Below are positions 18,084 to 26,766 of a stretch of 64,000 nucleotides of DNA, one piece after another. Both the position numbers and the translations under genes were made by a program. The notes beneath the pieces were generated by a model. That model was not told the origin of the DNA. It did no database searches and was given only the letters and a program-made list of their open reading frames with translations. Each line of letters begins with the position of its first letter. Position 1 is the stretch's first letter. Origin of the DNA: Pseudomonas sp. CFBP13508 (GTDB lineage: Bacteria > Pseudomonadota > Gammaproteobacteria > Pseudomonadales > Pseudomonadaceae); the NCBI RefSeq assembly GCF_005233515.1, contig NZ_QFZZ01000003.1, positions 186,001-250,000 on the forward strand, written 5' to 3'.

Positions 18084-20207
18084 TCAACCGGGCAACGCGC
18101 TCCAGTCAAACGGTTCAACGAAGCTGACCGCGTCTTCGGCGATCAACGGCCGCGCGACGAGGAAGCCCTGCACGTATTCGCAGCCATGGGCTTGCAGCCA
18201 CTGATATTGCTCGAGGGTTTCCACCCCTTCGGCAATCACCAGCAGACTGTATTGCTTGCACAGGTCGAGAACCATGCGCACCAGCGCCGCATCGCGTGGC
18301 GAGTCCGGCAGGCGCGCGATCAGGTGGCGGTCGAGCTTCAGCGTGTCCAGTTCCAGATCGCGCAGATGCGTCAGCGAGCAAGGCCCGGAACCGAAATCAT
18401 CCAGTGCCACACGCACCCCGAGATGACGCAGCAAGCGTAGTTGCTTGCGGGTTTCGTCGGGGTTTTGCATCAACGCTTCTTCGGTGACCTCGACTTCCAG
18501 TTGCTGCGGTTGCAGCGCATGGCGTTCCATGACCTGACGCAATTCGGTGACCAGATTCGGCAGGCCGAACTGGGTGTTGCTCAGGCTCACGCCGAGCACC
18601 AGATCTTCGGCGAACAAGGTTTCCCAGGCTTTGCGCTGGCCGGCGCCACGGTGATAGATCCAGCTGCCGAGGCGACTGATCAAGCGCGCCTCTTCCAGCA
18701 ACGGCAGAAACAACCCCGGCGGCACATCGCCGACGCTCGGGTGCTGCCAGCGCAGCAACGCTTCGAACCCACGGATCTGTCCGCTGCCGATCGCCACCTG
18801 CGGCTGATAGACCAGATTGAAATCACGATTCTCGATAGCCTCGCGCACGCTGTCTTCAAGCATCAGACGCGAACGCGCGCGGCCGTTCATTTCATGATCG
18901 TAGAAGCGATATTGCTGACGCCCGGCACGCTTGGCTTCGTACATGGCAATGTCCGAAGCGCGCAGCAAGCCGTCGAGGTTACGGCCACAGTCGGGATAAG
19001 TAGCGATGCCGATACTGGCGCCAAGGACGATATCCAGGCCTTCGATCTGCTGACAGACCGATACCCGTTCGATGAGTTTTTCGGCAATCTTCGCCGCTTG
19101 CTCGGGGAACTCCAGATCCAGCAGCGCGGTAAATTCATCGCCGCCCATGCGCGCGAGAATATCGAACGGCCGCAGGCACGCCTTCAATTGTTCGGAGACC
19201 CAACGCAACACGCGGTCGCCGGCGTCATGGCCGAGGGAATCATTGACCCGTTTGAAGCCGTCGAGATCGAGGTAGAGCAGCACCCAGCTGCTGTCGCTGC
19301 GTTCGCCGCGCAACAACAGGTTTTCCACGGTCTGGTAGAACCCGCGCCGGTTGAGCAGCCCGGTCAGCGGATCGGTCACCGCCTGGAACTCTAGTTGCTG
19401 GTGCAAGTGACGCACCACCGACATGTCCAGCACCGTCACCACCATCGCGTGCTGCTCCGAGGGCAGCGGCGCGCAGGACAATGCCACCGGCACTTGCTGC
19501 CCCGGCGCAGTACGCAACAACGCATCATGCAGGCGCAGGGTTTCACCGCGCAGGTAACCGGCGTAGAACTCGGAATCGGCCCACAGGGGAATGTGTGGCT
19601 TCTGCAGGAAATCGAGAAACTCCTTGCCTTCCAGATCCTTCACCGGCGCATTGAGCAGTCGCGAAATCGCCGGGTTGGCAAAGCGGATCACGCCGTCCTC
19701 GCTCAATACCAGAATGCCTTCGGCGGCGTTGTCCAGCACCGAGGCATTGAAAGCGCGCGCCACTTCCAGGTCATGACTCAGGCGTTGCAAGGCACGGCGA
19801 TTGCGCTGGTGCTCGAGCAGCGCCTGGACCTTGGGCTTGAGGATTTGCGGATCGAACGGCTTGAACAGGTAATCCACCGCGCCACTGGCATAGCCCTTGA
19901 TCACGGCATCCTGGGATTGCTCGTTGGCGGTGAGGAAAATGATCGGTGTCAGCCGCGTACGCTGGCTGCCGCGCATCAACCGTGCGACCTCGAAACCGTC
20001 CATGCCGGGCATCTGCACATCGAGCAGGACCAGGTCGATGTCGTGTTCGAGCAAAAGGTTCAGCGCCTCGAAACCCGAGGCGGCGGTCATCACGTGCCAA
20101 TCCTGACGCTGCAGCAACGCGCGCATGCTGATCAGGTTTTCGGGGTAATCATCGACGATCAAAAGGACCGAGCTGCCTTCACCTGGCTGGGGTTGCGCGC
20201 ATTCCAT
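18084..20207 (-). CDS. REC-PAS-GGDEF-EAL response regulator
   Basis: A 707-residue cytoplasmic c-di-GMP protein. The receiver domain (about 13-130) has acidic pair D19/D20, phospho-acceptor D63 and K116. A PAS domain spans about 150-270. The GGDEF domain (about 275-440) has an intact GGDEF motif at 355-359 and an RxxD inhibitory site at 346-349, five residues ahead. The EAL domain (about 450-700) keeps E482, D603/D604, K624, E660 and Q680. However, the Asn of the usual VNLSARQF strand is Ser541 (VSLSNTQF), which may weaken phosphodiesterase activity. No sensor kinase is adjacent. ATG 20207 is chosen because residues from an alternative ATG at 20246 add no domain; the start is uncertain. Confidence 0.9.
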   Translation of the reverse strand: MECAQPQPGEGSSVLLIVDDYPENLISMRALLQRQDWHVMTAASGFEALNLLLEHDIDLVLLDVQMPGMDGFEVARLMRGSQRTRLTPIIFLTANEQSQDAVIKGYASGAVDYLFKPFDPQILKPKVQALLEHQRNRRALQRLSHDLEVARAFNASVLDNAAEGILVLSEDGVIRFANPAISRLLNAPVKDLEGKEFLDFLQKPHIPLWADSEFYAGYLRGETLRLHDALLRTAPGQQVPVALSCAPLPSEQHAMVVTVLDMSVVRHLHQQLEFQAVTDPLTGLLNRRGFYQTVENLLLRGERSDSSWVLLYLDLDGFKRVNDSLGHDAGDRVLRWVSEQLKACLRPFDILARMGGDEFTALLDLEFPEQAAKIAEKLIERVSVCQQIEGLDIVLGASIGIATYPDCGRNLDGLLRASDIAMYEAKRAGRQQYRFYDHEMNGRARSRLMLEDSVREAIENRDFNLVYQPQVAIGSGQIRGFEALLRWQHPSVGDVPPGLFLPLLEEARLISRLGSWIYHRGAGQRKAWETLFAEDLVLGVSLSNTQFGLPNLVTELRQVMERHALQPQQLEVEVTEEALMQNPDETRKQLRLLRHLGVRVALDDFGSGPCSLTHLRDLELDTLKLDRHLIARLPDSPRDAALVRMVLDLCKQYSLLVIAEGVETLEQYQWLQAHGCEYVQGFLVARPLIAEDAVSFVEPFDWSALPG

Positions 20208-20420
20208 GCTGCTTCTCTTATCGGGACCGGTTGCCGGCAAAACCATAGACGTACTGAGCCTTCACTCTAGTCGCGGATGCCGCAAAGCAGAAGCTGTCGT
20301 CACGCCATCATTTGGCCAATGTTCCGTCGAGCCGACTAACGGTCACCGCCACAGCCCCCGAAAACCGGGCGGGATGGCATTTCGACAGGACTTTGACGTC
20401 AACTAATCGCCGGACGGGCA

Positions 20421-20449
20421 TTAACAAAAAATGCCGCTACGCTTATAAA
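20421..20449 (+). promoter_or_regulatory. Likely promoter of the alginate lyase gene
   Basis: TTAACA (20421-20426) and TATAAA (20444-20449) are 17 bp apart, which would give a leader of about 65 bases. The rest of the 20208-20519 gap, shared with the divergent GGDEF-EAL gene, shows no repeat or other element. Confidence 0.5.
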
Positions 20450-20519
20450 GACGCCCGAAAACGCGCGGGCTAGAGCTTCTGGCACCGGCGTTCCGGATGA
20501 ATTGATTGGAAGAACCGTC

Positions 20520-21188
20520 ATGATCGACCTCGCAACCTGGAACCTCAGCGTTCCTGTTGGCAGCCCGCCGTACACCGTCGAAACCTCAAAACTGGTGGAT
20601 GGCTTCAAGGATCAGTACTTCCATTCCGACACCGGAACCCTGTTCTTCTGGTCACCGGTAACCGGCTCGAAAACCGAAAACGCCATCTACCCTCGTACCG
20701 AATTGCGCGAAACCTACAGCAACGGCACCCTGCGCAACTGGTACTACCCGGACGCCGACAACCTGCTGCGCGCCACCCTCGCGGTGAACAAAGTGCCGAG
20801 CTCGGGCAAGATCGTCATCGGCCAGATCCACGCGTATGAGAGCCAGCGGCCGATGGTCAAGCTCGAATACCAGTACAAGGAAAAAACCCAGACCGGCAAT
20901 CTGGTGATCAAAGTGCGCATGCGCCCGGACGACGCCGAAAGCCGCGTCATCACCCTCGCCACCGGCATCAAGCTCGATCGCGAATTCAACTACCTGATCC
21001 ACCTGAGTCCTGGCGGCGCGTTGGGCGTTAGTGCAGCAGGGTATCAGTGGGATTCCCAGATCAGCGCGACCTGGCGCGACAAGCCGTTGTACTTCAAGGC
21101 TGGGGTTTATGTGCAGGACAACACTGGCTACACCAGTGAAGGTGGGCAGGTGACGTTTACCAAACTGGATATTGATCACGACAAATAG
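20520..21188 (+). CDS. Alginate lyase, polysaccharide lyase family 7
   Basis: A 222-residue single-domain PL7 beta-jelly-roll lyase, close in sequence to P. aeruginosa PA1167 as I recall it. All three signature blocks are present: YPRTELRE (catalytic Arg strand), IGQIHA (Gln and His) and YFKAGVYVQ (catalytic Tyr strand). The enzyme cleaves alginate by beta-elimination. The product starts MIDLATWNLSVPVG with no signal peptide, so it is either cytoplasmic or leaves the cell another way. ATG 20520 follows GGAAGAA. It is divergent from a c-di-GMP protein, which is suggestive because c-di-GMP controls alginate synthesis in pseudomonads. Confidence 0.9.
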   Translation: MIDLATWNLSVPVGSPPYTVETSKLVDGFKDQYFHSDTGTLFFWSPVTGSKTENAIYPRTELRETYSNGTLRNWYYPDADNLLRATLAVNKVPSSGKIVIGQIHAYESQRPMVKLEYQYKEKTQTGNLVIKVRMRPDDAESRVITLATGIKLDREFNYLIHLSPGGALGVSAAGYQWDSQISATWRDKPLYFKAGVYVQDNTGYTSEGGQVTFTKLDIDHDK

Positions 21189-21851
21189 CTTACGTCCTCC
21201 TGTAAGAGCCACTGCGGGCTACGATCTTTTGATTGTTTTGGATGCTGAAAAGACAAATCGAAAGATCGCACCTCAGCGAGATCGGATTGACCTTCAAAAT
21301 CCTTTCTGCATCACCGGACGTTCAATAACCGGATCTACAGCTCGGCGATCACAAAAAAAATAATACAGCGGAAGCCGTGATTACCGTTCTACCATCTAAG
21401 GACCAAGTCAAGAACTGCTCCTTTTTTTCTTGTAGTCAGACAATGCTCGACCATCGTCGAGCTGTTTGCCAGCAAAAATCAGGCGTTGCTGATCGGGTGA
21501 AATACCCTCTTTATCTTGAATTTTTGCTTTTACGTTTTCTATGGTGTCCAACGGCTCAGCATGCACCAGACCTATTGAATAATGTTAAATAGCATCTATG
21601 ACCTTCATCGACAAAGGGACCGATAAAGGGGACACGCCGATACATCGAACTCCTCCAGTAACCCCGCAGATTATTTCACTGGCTCATCTCACAGATCAAA
21701 AAATTAAGTCCGCATGCATCATCCATAGCTAAAGATTATAAACAACTGTCATTTATATCAGGTTACCTGCGAGCCTTTCTTGCCTAACCTCATGAACGCA
21801 ACAGGAGACAACCTATTTGACTTTAATACTCGAATGCAGAAGGTGAACATT
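21189..21851. other. AT-rich gene-poor stretch
   Basis: No convincing gene is seen in these 660 bases. Composition shifts abruptly to AT-rich runs (for example ATCAAAAAATTAAG and AAGATTATAAACAA), unlike the rest of the window. A decayed family C repeat sits at its left edge. A 71-codon open frame at 21377 has no family resemblance and an unconvincing start. The stretch looks like the flank of an inserted segment. Confidence 0.6.
21205..21290. repeat. Decayed family C repeat
   Basis: CTACGATCTTTTGATTGTTT and, inverted, AATCGAAAGATCGCACCTC correspond to the inner part of family C (TGCGATCTTTTGAT / ATCAAAAGATCGCA), but with several mismatches in both arms. Intact copies lie at 40110 and 47599. 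Confidence 0.6.
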
Positions 21852-22199
21852 ATGAAAACTTACAATGGCTTCGTATTCAACGCTAGTGAGCAACATGCCG
21901 CCACACTCAAATTTGACGATCTAGGCCAGCAAAACGGCAATATAAGTAAAGGCTACATGGACTATTGCGGACTCGATTTTATCGTCACTGGCACCTATAC
22001 AAAACCCACCAGGTCTTTTAATCTTCAAGCGAAATCAGATGCCACGAAAAGAGATGAGCTTAACCATGGCCCAAGCTCTCTCTCGATCAAGATGAAATCG
22101 TCTGACGGGACCGACAGCTACTTGGAAGGTACGGTTAAAGTTGAATCAGGTGGGCCGAATGTCGGCCAGACCTACGGAATCAAATTCACAAGAAGCTGA
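21852..22199 (+). CDS. Uncharacterised 115-residue protein in AT-rich segment
   Basis: I do not recognise this protein. From ATG 21852 (AAGGTGAACATT immediately upstream is a good ribosome site) it reads MKTYNGFVFNASEQHAATLK and ends YGIKFTRS. There is no signal peptide or membrane span. Alternating polar and hydrophobic residues (GLDFIVTGTYTKPTRSFNLQA, SLSIKMKSSDGTDSYLEGTV) suggest an all-beta fold. Codon use is clearly more AT-rich than in its neighbours, which points to recent acquisition. It is flanked by an empty AT-rich stretch and by a decayed fba 3' fragment. Earlier in-frame ATGs at 21780, 21792 and 21837 lack ribosome sites. Confidence 0.6.
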   Translation: MKTYNGFVFNASEQHAATLKFDDLGQQNGNISKGYMDYCGLDFIVTGTYTKPTRSFNLQAKSDATKRDELNHGPSSLSIKMKSSDGTDSYLEGTVKVESGGPNVGQTYGIKFTRS

Positions 22200-22228
22200 C
22201 TTTTTTATTACCGACAAAAATGGATAAA

Positions 22229-22312
22229 TCAGTTAACCTCAACGTTTATCTCATCCTTCCGATGACGCGGATAGATCGCCTCCAGCGAGATCTGCTGAGT
22301 CTTCGAAGCATT
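22229..22312 (-). pseudogene. Decayed duplicate of the fba 3' end (27 codons plus stop)
   Basis: Read on the minus strand, these bases encode NASKTQQISLEAIY followed by PRHRKDEINVEVN and a stop. The real fba ends [27 protein letters not shown], stop. The alignment is gap-free over 28 codons with 16 of 27 residues identical and the stop conserved. There is no upstream continuation, so it is a fragment. It lies about 185 bp beyond the end of fba and in the same orientation. Confidence 0.85.
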
Positions 22313-22365
22313 ATAAATTGCTCTTACTTTAAATCACTTCGTCAGGCGTAATATTTGCCGACAAA

Positions 22366-22392
22366 AAACCCGCCTATCGGCGGGTTTCTTTT
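22366..22392 (-). terminator. Intrinsic terminator of fba
   Basis: AAACCCGCC-TATC-GGCGGGTTT forms a nine-pair stem. Read on the minus strand it is followed by a run of T, 21 bp after the fba stop. A plus-strand T-rich run on the other side could also end transcription from the left. Confidence 0.88.
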
Positions 22393-22412
22393 AATCAGCT
22401 CAACACTCAGGC

Positions 22413-23477
22413 TTAGTTGACCTTGGCGTTCAACTCACCCTTCAGATAACGCTGGTACATCGCTTCCAGCGAGATCGGTTTGATCTTCGAAGCATTACCG
22501 GCAGTACCGAACGCTTCATAACGCGCGATGCACACGTCACGCATTGCGGTCACGGTGGCGCCGAAGAATTTACGTGGGTCGAATTCGCTCGGGTTGGTGG
22601 CCATCAGACGGCGCATGGCGCCGGTGGAGGCCAGGCGCAGGTCGGTGTCGATGTTGACCTTGCGCACGCCGTGCTTGATGCCTTCGACGATTTCTTCAAC
22701 CGGGACGCCGTAGGTTTCTTTGATGTCGCCGCCGTACTGGTTGATGATCGCCAGCCACTCTTGTGGCACGGAGGACGAACCGTGCATCACCAGGTGAGTG
22801 TTCGGGATGCGCTTGTGGATTTCCTTGATGCGGTCGATCGCCAGCACGTCGCCGGTGGGTGGCTTGGTGAACTTGTAGGCGCCGTGGCTGGTGCCGATGG
22901 CGATGGCCAGGGCGTCGACCTGGGTGCGCTTGACGAAGTCAGCGGCTTCTTCCGGGTCGGTCAGCATCTGGCTGTGATCCAGAACGCCTTCGGCGCCGAT
23001 GCCGTCTTCTTCACCGGCCATACCGGTTTCCAGCGAACCCAAGCAGCCCAGCTCGCCCTCTACCGAAACGCCGCAGGCGTGGGCCATGGCCACGGTTTGT
23101 TGGGTAACGCGGACGTTGTAGTCGTAGTCGGTCGGGGTCTTGCCGTCTTCGCCCAGCGAGCCGTCCATCATCACCGAGCTGAAGCCCAGTTGAATCGAAC
23201 GCTGGCAGACGTCAGGGCTGGTGCCGTGGTCCTGGTGCATGCACACCGGGATGTGCGGGAATTCTTCGATCGCGGCCAGGATCAGGTGACGCAGGAATGG
23301 CGCGCCGGCGTATTTGCGGGCGCCGGCCGAAGCCTGGACGATCACCGGGGAGTCAGTCTTGTCAGCGGCTTCCATGATGGCGCGCATCTGCTCAAGGTTG
23401 TTGACGTTGAAAGCTGGAACGCCGTAGCCGAACTCGGCTGCGTGGTCCAGCATCTGGCGCATGCTGATAAGTGCCAT
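22413..23477 (-). CDS. fba: Fructose-bisphosphate aldolase, class II
   Basis: A 354-residue class II (zinc) aldolase that splits fructose 1,6-bisphosphate to dihydroxyacetone phosphate and glyceraldehyde 3-phosphate; in pseudomonads it works mostly in the gluconeogenic direction. Metal and substrate motifs are visible: [16 protein letters not shown] (zinc His), [13 protein letters not shown] and [12 protein letters not shown]. The length fits the longer class IIB form. ATG 23477 follows a purine-rich GGAGAGAC stretch. It is the last gene of the tkt-epd-pgk-lipoprotein-MliC-fba run, and is separated from the MliC-like gene by 263 bp holding a family A repeat, so it probably has its own promoter. 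Confidence 0.96.
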   Translation of the reverse strand: MALISMRQMLDHAAEFGYGVPAFNVNNLEQMRAIMEAADKTDSPVIVQASAGARKYAGAPFLRHLILAAIEEFPHIPVCMHQDHGTSPDVCQRSIQLGFSSVMMDGSLGEDGKTPTDYDYNVRVTQQTVAMAHACGVSVEGELGCLGSLETGMAGEEDGIGAEGVLDHSQMLTDPEEAADFVKRTQVDALAIAIGTSHGAYKFTKPPTGDVLAIDRIKEIHKRIPNTHLVMHGSSSVPQEWLAIINQYGGDIKETYGVPVEEIVEGIKHGVRKVNIDTDLRLASTGAMRRLMATNPSEFDPRKFFGATVTAMRDVCIARYEAFGTAGNASKIKPISLEAMYQRYLKGELNAKVN

Positions 23478-23620
23478 TGTGTGTGTCTCTCCCGGTTGAG
23501 GGTCGTTGATCGTGCCAGCCTGCCGGAGCGGCGGCGGCTATTCAAGTTAATGCAGATCGGGGGTTGAGGCCCGGTCTGGTGATTCGGTGTTACCAAAACT
23601 GTGTGAACAACAGAGAACCC

Positions 23621-23710
23621 CTGTGGGAGCGAGCCTGCTCGCGAAAGCGGTCTGACAGACACTGCATCATCGACGGCAAGATTGCTTTCGCGAGCAGGCT
23701 CGCTCCCACA
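23621..23710. repeat. Family A inverted repeat pair
   Basis: CTGTGGGAGCGAGCCTGCTC and its complement flank a spacer reading GACACTGCATCATCGACGGC. It lies between the MliC-like gene and fba. Confidence 0.9.
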
Positions 23711-23740
23711 TTTGGATCTTTGTACATCAATTCAATCGTG

Positions 23741-24073
23741 TTACTCGGCCTTGCAACCACGGCCAATCAGGTCATTGGTGGCGACCCAGTACACCAGGCC
23801 TTCGTCACCCTTGACGTGAAACGCCAGCATGCCATCGCTGTACAGCGTGCCCGAGGCGCCCGGCTCTTCTTTCAGGCGATAGACCTGATCACCGCCGCCG
23901 AGGCGAACGTCGACTGCCTTCTGGCCGGCATCGGCGTAACGCCACAACACCTTGGCCTGGCTGTCGCAGGTCCAGGTCGTCCAGTTGTCTACCGGGGCCG
24001 ACGACTGAAACAGGTTCAACTGCGCGCAACCACCCAACAATGCCAACGCCGCAACGGCGATCAAGCCTTTCAT
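23741..24073 (-). CDS. MliC-like lysozyme-inhibitor lipoprotein
   Basis: A 110-residue lipoprotein. The signal sequence MKGLIAVAALALLGGCAQ has lipobox LGGC with Cys16 as the lipidated residue. The mature domain (WTCDSQAKVLWRYADAG, then GASGTLYSDGMLAFHVKGDEG and GRGCKAE) follows the MliC pattern of a Cys-linked small beta-barrel with a central SGxxYS-type loop. MliC proteins protect peptidoglycan by blocking the active site of C-type lysozymes. The match was judged by eye, so a related lipoprotein of unknown role is possible. It lies 57 bp after the small lipoprotein gene on the same strand. Confidence 0.72.
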   Translation of the reverse strand: MKGLIAVAALALLGGCAQLNLFQSSAPVDNWTTWTCDSQAKVLWRYADAGQKAVDVRLGGGDQVYRLKEEPGASGTLYSDGMLAFHVKGDEGLVYWVATNDLIGRGCKAE

Positions 24074-24130
24074 CCGTGTTCCTCGACTGACGACGCATGC
24101 CGCCAGCCCTGAGTTAAAGAGTCAGACCCG

Positions 24131-24352
24131 TCAAGGACAACCATGTTCCTTGGCCGGGGTTTGCGTCTCGTATTTGTCCAGGCCGTCCGGACCCGAGCGT
24201 TTGTTCAGCACCGGGTTGGTTTCGGCCTGCCAGTCGGCCTGATAACAGCCCTTCTGCGATTCGCTCGGTGCTGGCGTCGCGTCGGCCTTAGGGGTGCTCC
24301 CGCAGGCCGCCAGCGTACCGGTCAGCAACAACAGCGCTAACGACTTGACCAT
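24131..24352 (-). CDS. Small lipoprotein (73 residues)
   Basis: A short lipoprotein, MVKSLALLLLTGTLAACGST, with lipobox LAAC (Cys17). The mature part of about 57 residues is hydrophilic, has two further cysteines (KGCYQADW and EHGCP) and no recognisable domain. ATG 24352 is chosen because it begins the signal sequence; the longer open frame reading in from pgk is a shadow. It is 34 bp after the pgk stop and so probably on the pgk transcript. Function unknown. Confidence 0.75.
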   Translation of the reverse strand: MVKSLALLLLTGTLAACGSTPKADATPAPSESQKGCYQADWQAETNPVLNKRSGPDGLDKYETQTPAKEHGCP

Positions 24353-24386
24353 GTGAACACTCCTTTGCCTGGCCAAACGGGCGGCC

Positions 24387-25550
24387 TCAGGCCTTGGCCC
24401 GGCTTTCCAGGACTTCAACGGCGGGCAGCACCTTGCCTTCGACGAATTCGAGGAACGCGCCACCACCGGTGGAAATGTAGGAGATCTGCTCAGCCACGCC
24501 ATATTTATCGATCGCCGCCAGGGTGTCGCCACCGCCGGCAATGGAGAATGCCGAGCTTTCAGCGATAGCCTGGGCCAGCACTTTGGTGCCGTTACCGAAC
24601 TGATCGAACTCGAACACGCCAACCGGGCCGTTCCACAGAATGGTTTTCGACGACTTCAGCAGTTCGGCGAAGTTGGCTGCAGTTTGCGGGCCGATGTCGA
24701 GAATCATGTCGTCTGCCGCCACGTCAGCGATCAACTTGACGATCGCTTCAGCGCTTTCGGCAAATTCCTTGGCGACCACGACGTCAACCGGCAACGGCAC
24801 GCTGACTTTCGCCGCGATTTCACGGGCGGTGTCGAGCAGGTCCGGTTCGTACAGCGATTTGCCAACCGGGTGGCCGGCGGCCGCGAGGAAGGTGTTGGCG
24901 ATGCCGCCGCCGACGATCAGTTGATCGCAGATCTGGCTCAGGCTGTTGAGTACGTCGAGCTTGGTCGAGACCTTGGAGCCGGCAACAATGGCCGCCATTG
25001 GCTTGGCCGGTGCGCCCAGGGCTTTGCCCAGTGCGTCCAGTTCAGCGGCCAGCAACGGGCCAGCGGCAGCGACTTTGGCGAACTTGGCTACACCATGGGT
25101 CGAACCTTCGGCGCGGTGAGCAGTGCCGAAAGCGTCCATCACGAACACGTCGCACAGGGCCGCGTATTGCTGGGCCAGGTCGTCGGCGTTCTTTTTCTCG
25201 CCCTTGTTGAAGCGCACGTTTTCGAACAGCACGATGTCGCCAGCCTTGACCTCGACACCGCCGAGGTAGTCAGCCACCAGCGGCACTTCGCGGCCGAGCG
25301 CCTTGCTCAGGTAGTCGGCAACAGGTTTCAGGCTGTTCTCGGCGGAGAATTCGCCTTCGGTAGGACGGCCCAAGTGCGAGCAGACCATCACTGCCGCGCC
25401 TTTTTCCAGGGCCAGCTTGATGGTCGGCAGCGAAGCCAGGATGCGCGCGTCGCTGGTGACAACACCGTCCTTGACGGGGACGTTGAGGTCTTCGCGGATC
25501 AATACGCGCTTACCTTGCAGATCGAGGTCGGACATCTTCAACACGGTCAT
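24387..25550 (-). CDS. pgk: Phosphoglycerate kinase
   Basis: A 387-residue cytoplasmic kinase that interconverts 1,3-bisphosphoglycerate and 3-phosphoglycerate with ADP/ATP. The PGK signature [16 protein letters not shown] is near residue 15. Substrate-site stretches [14 protein letters not shown] and [19 protein letters not shown] are present, and the nucleotide-site [14 protein letters not shown] lies near the C-terminus. The start giving [12 protein letters not shown] is used; three codons upstream (MRP) are also open. It follows epd by 12 bp, so the pair is cotranscribed and works in consecutive lower-glycolytic or vitamin B6-linked steps. Confidence 0.97.
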   Translation of the reverse strand: MTVLKMSDLDLQGKRVLIREDLNVPVKDGVVTSDARILASLPTIKLALEKGAAVMVCSHLGRPTEGEFSAENSLKPVADYLSKALGREVPLVADYLGGVEVKAGDIVLFENVRFNKGEKKNADDLAQQYAALCDVFVMDAFGTAHRAEGSTHGVAKFAKVAAAGPLLAAELDALGKALGAPAKPMAAIVAGSKVSTKLDVLNSLSQICDQLIVGGGIANTFLAAAGHPVGKSLYEPDLLDTAREIAAKVSVPLPVDVVVAKEFAESAEAIVKLIADVAADDMILDIGPQTAANFAELLKSSKTILWNGPVGVFEFDQFGNGTKVLAQAIAESSAFSIAGGGDTLAAIDKYGVAEQISYISTGGGAFLEFVEGKVLPAVEVLESRAKA

Positions 25551-25562
25551 GGGTCGCACTTC

Positions 25563-26615
25563 CTACGGTTTTTTTGAAGTTGCTGTTTGCAGATAGTGGT
25601 CTGCAACGTCCAGCATTCGGTTGGCAAAACCCCATTCGTTGTCGAACCAGGCCAGGATGTTCACCAGTTTGGGGCCGGAGACACGGGTCTGACTGGCATC
25701 GACGATGGCCGAATGTGGGTCATGGTTGAAATCACAGCTGGCGTGCGGCAACTCGGTGTAGGCCAAAAGGCCTTTGAGCGGGCCGCTGGTGGCGGCTTCG
25801 CGCAGGATCCGGTTGACCTCATTGGCGTCAGTCGCGGTGGCGGTCTGCATCGTGATGTCGAGGCAGGACACGTTGACTGTCGGCACGCGCACGGCTTTGG
25901 CCTGAATTCGCCCGGCAAGTTCCGGCAGCAGGCGCTCGATACCGCGTGCCAGACCAGTGGACACCGGGATCACCGACTGGAACGCCGAACGCGTGCGGCG
26001 CAGGTCTTCGTGGTGATAAGCGTCGATCACTGGCTGATCGTTCATTGCCGAGTGAATCGTGGTGATCGACACGTAATCCAGACCGATCGCCTGATCGAGC
26101 AGACGCAGCAGCGGCACGCCGCAGTTGGTGGTGCAGGAGGCGTTGGACACCAGCAGTTCATCGCCGGTCAGGCAGTCCTGATTGACGCCGTAGACGATGG
26201 TGGCGTCGACATCCGCTTCGCTGGCCATCGGCTGCGAGAACAGCACGCGCGGTGCGCCGGCGTCGAGAAACCGCTGGCCATCGGCACGGGTGTGGTAAGC
26301 GCCAGAGCACTCAAGCACCAGATCGACGCCCAGCGACGCCCAATCGATGCCTTCAGGGGTGGCACTGCGCAAGACCTTCACGCAGTCGCCATTGATATGC
26401 AGACAATCGCCCTCAACCCGCACTTCGCCGGGAAAGCGGCCGTGGGTGGAGTCGAAGCGTGTCAGGTATTCGATGCTGGCCATGTCGGCCAGATCGTTGA
26501 TCGCGACAATTTCAAACCCGGCCTGCGCGCCGCGCTCGAACAACGCCCGCAAGACGCAACGACCAATGCGGCCGTAGCCGTTGAGTGCAACTTTGTAGGG
26601 ACGCGGTTGAGGCAT
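25563..26615 (-). CDS. epd: D-erythrose-4-phosphate dehydrogenase
   Basis: A 350-residue member of the GAPDH superfamily. The NAD-binding start is ALNGYGRIGRCVLRALFERG and the catalytic Cys is in SNASCTTNCGVPLL. Epd oxidises erythrose 4-phosphate to 4-phosphoerythronate for pyridoxal phosphate synthesis. The assignment to Epd rather than glyceraldehyde-phosphate dehydrogenase rests on overall resemblance and on the conserved tkt-epd-pgk order, where transketolase supplies erythrose 4-phosphate. ATG 26615 begins MPQPRPYKVALNG. There is a 151-bp gap to tkt holding a family A repeat. Confidence 0.92.
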   Translation of the reverse strand: MPQPRPYKVALNGYGRIGRCVLRALFERGAQAGFEIVAINDLADMASIEYLTRFDSTHGRFPGEVRVEGDCLHINGDCVKVLRSATPEGIDWASLGVDLVLECSGAYHTRADGQRFLDAGAPRVLFSQPMASEADVDATIVYGVNQDCLTGDELLVSNASCTTNCGVPLLRLLDQAIGLDYVSITTIHSAMNDQPVIDAYHHEDLRRTRSAFQSVIPVSTGLARGIERLLPELAGRIQAKAVRVPTVNVSCLDITMQTATATDANEVNRILREAATSGPLKGLLAYTELPHASCDFNHDPHSAIVDASQTRVSGPKLVNILAWFDNEWGFANRMLDVADHYLQTATSKKP

Positions 26616-26668
26616 GGGGTTCTCGATTACCGTGGTGAATCATGCAGTGCGATATTGCCTGAACCAGC

Positions 26669-26737
26669 GCTTTCGCGAGCAGGCTCGCTCCCACATTGGA
26701 ATGCATTTCCCTGTGGGAGCGAGCCTGCTCGCGAAGG
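26669..26737. repeat. Family A inverted repeat pair
   Basis: GCTTTCGCGAGCAGGCTCGC faces an inverted copy across ACATTGGAATGCATTTCCCT. The same spacer type occurs at 5338, 35570 and 53509. It lies between tkt and epd and may partly uncouple them. Confidence 0.9.
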
Positions 26738-26766
26738 CGTCAGCCCGGACAACATAACTGTCAGAT

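Noticed and set aside
21377..21592. 71-codon open frame in the AT-rich stretch
   Set aside because: No ribosome site, cysteine-rich random-looking translation and no neighbour support.
22229..22312. The fba fragment as a phage or island attachment site (att)
   Set aside because: The two copies have diverged and no integrase or tRNA is present, so site-specific integration is not supported; recombination is the safer reading.
24131..24622. 163-codon version of the small lipoprotein gene
   Set aside because: The first 90 codons overlap pgk on the same strand in another frame and are not a signal peptide; the lipoprotein signal begins at ATG 24352.
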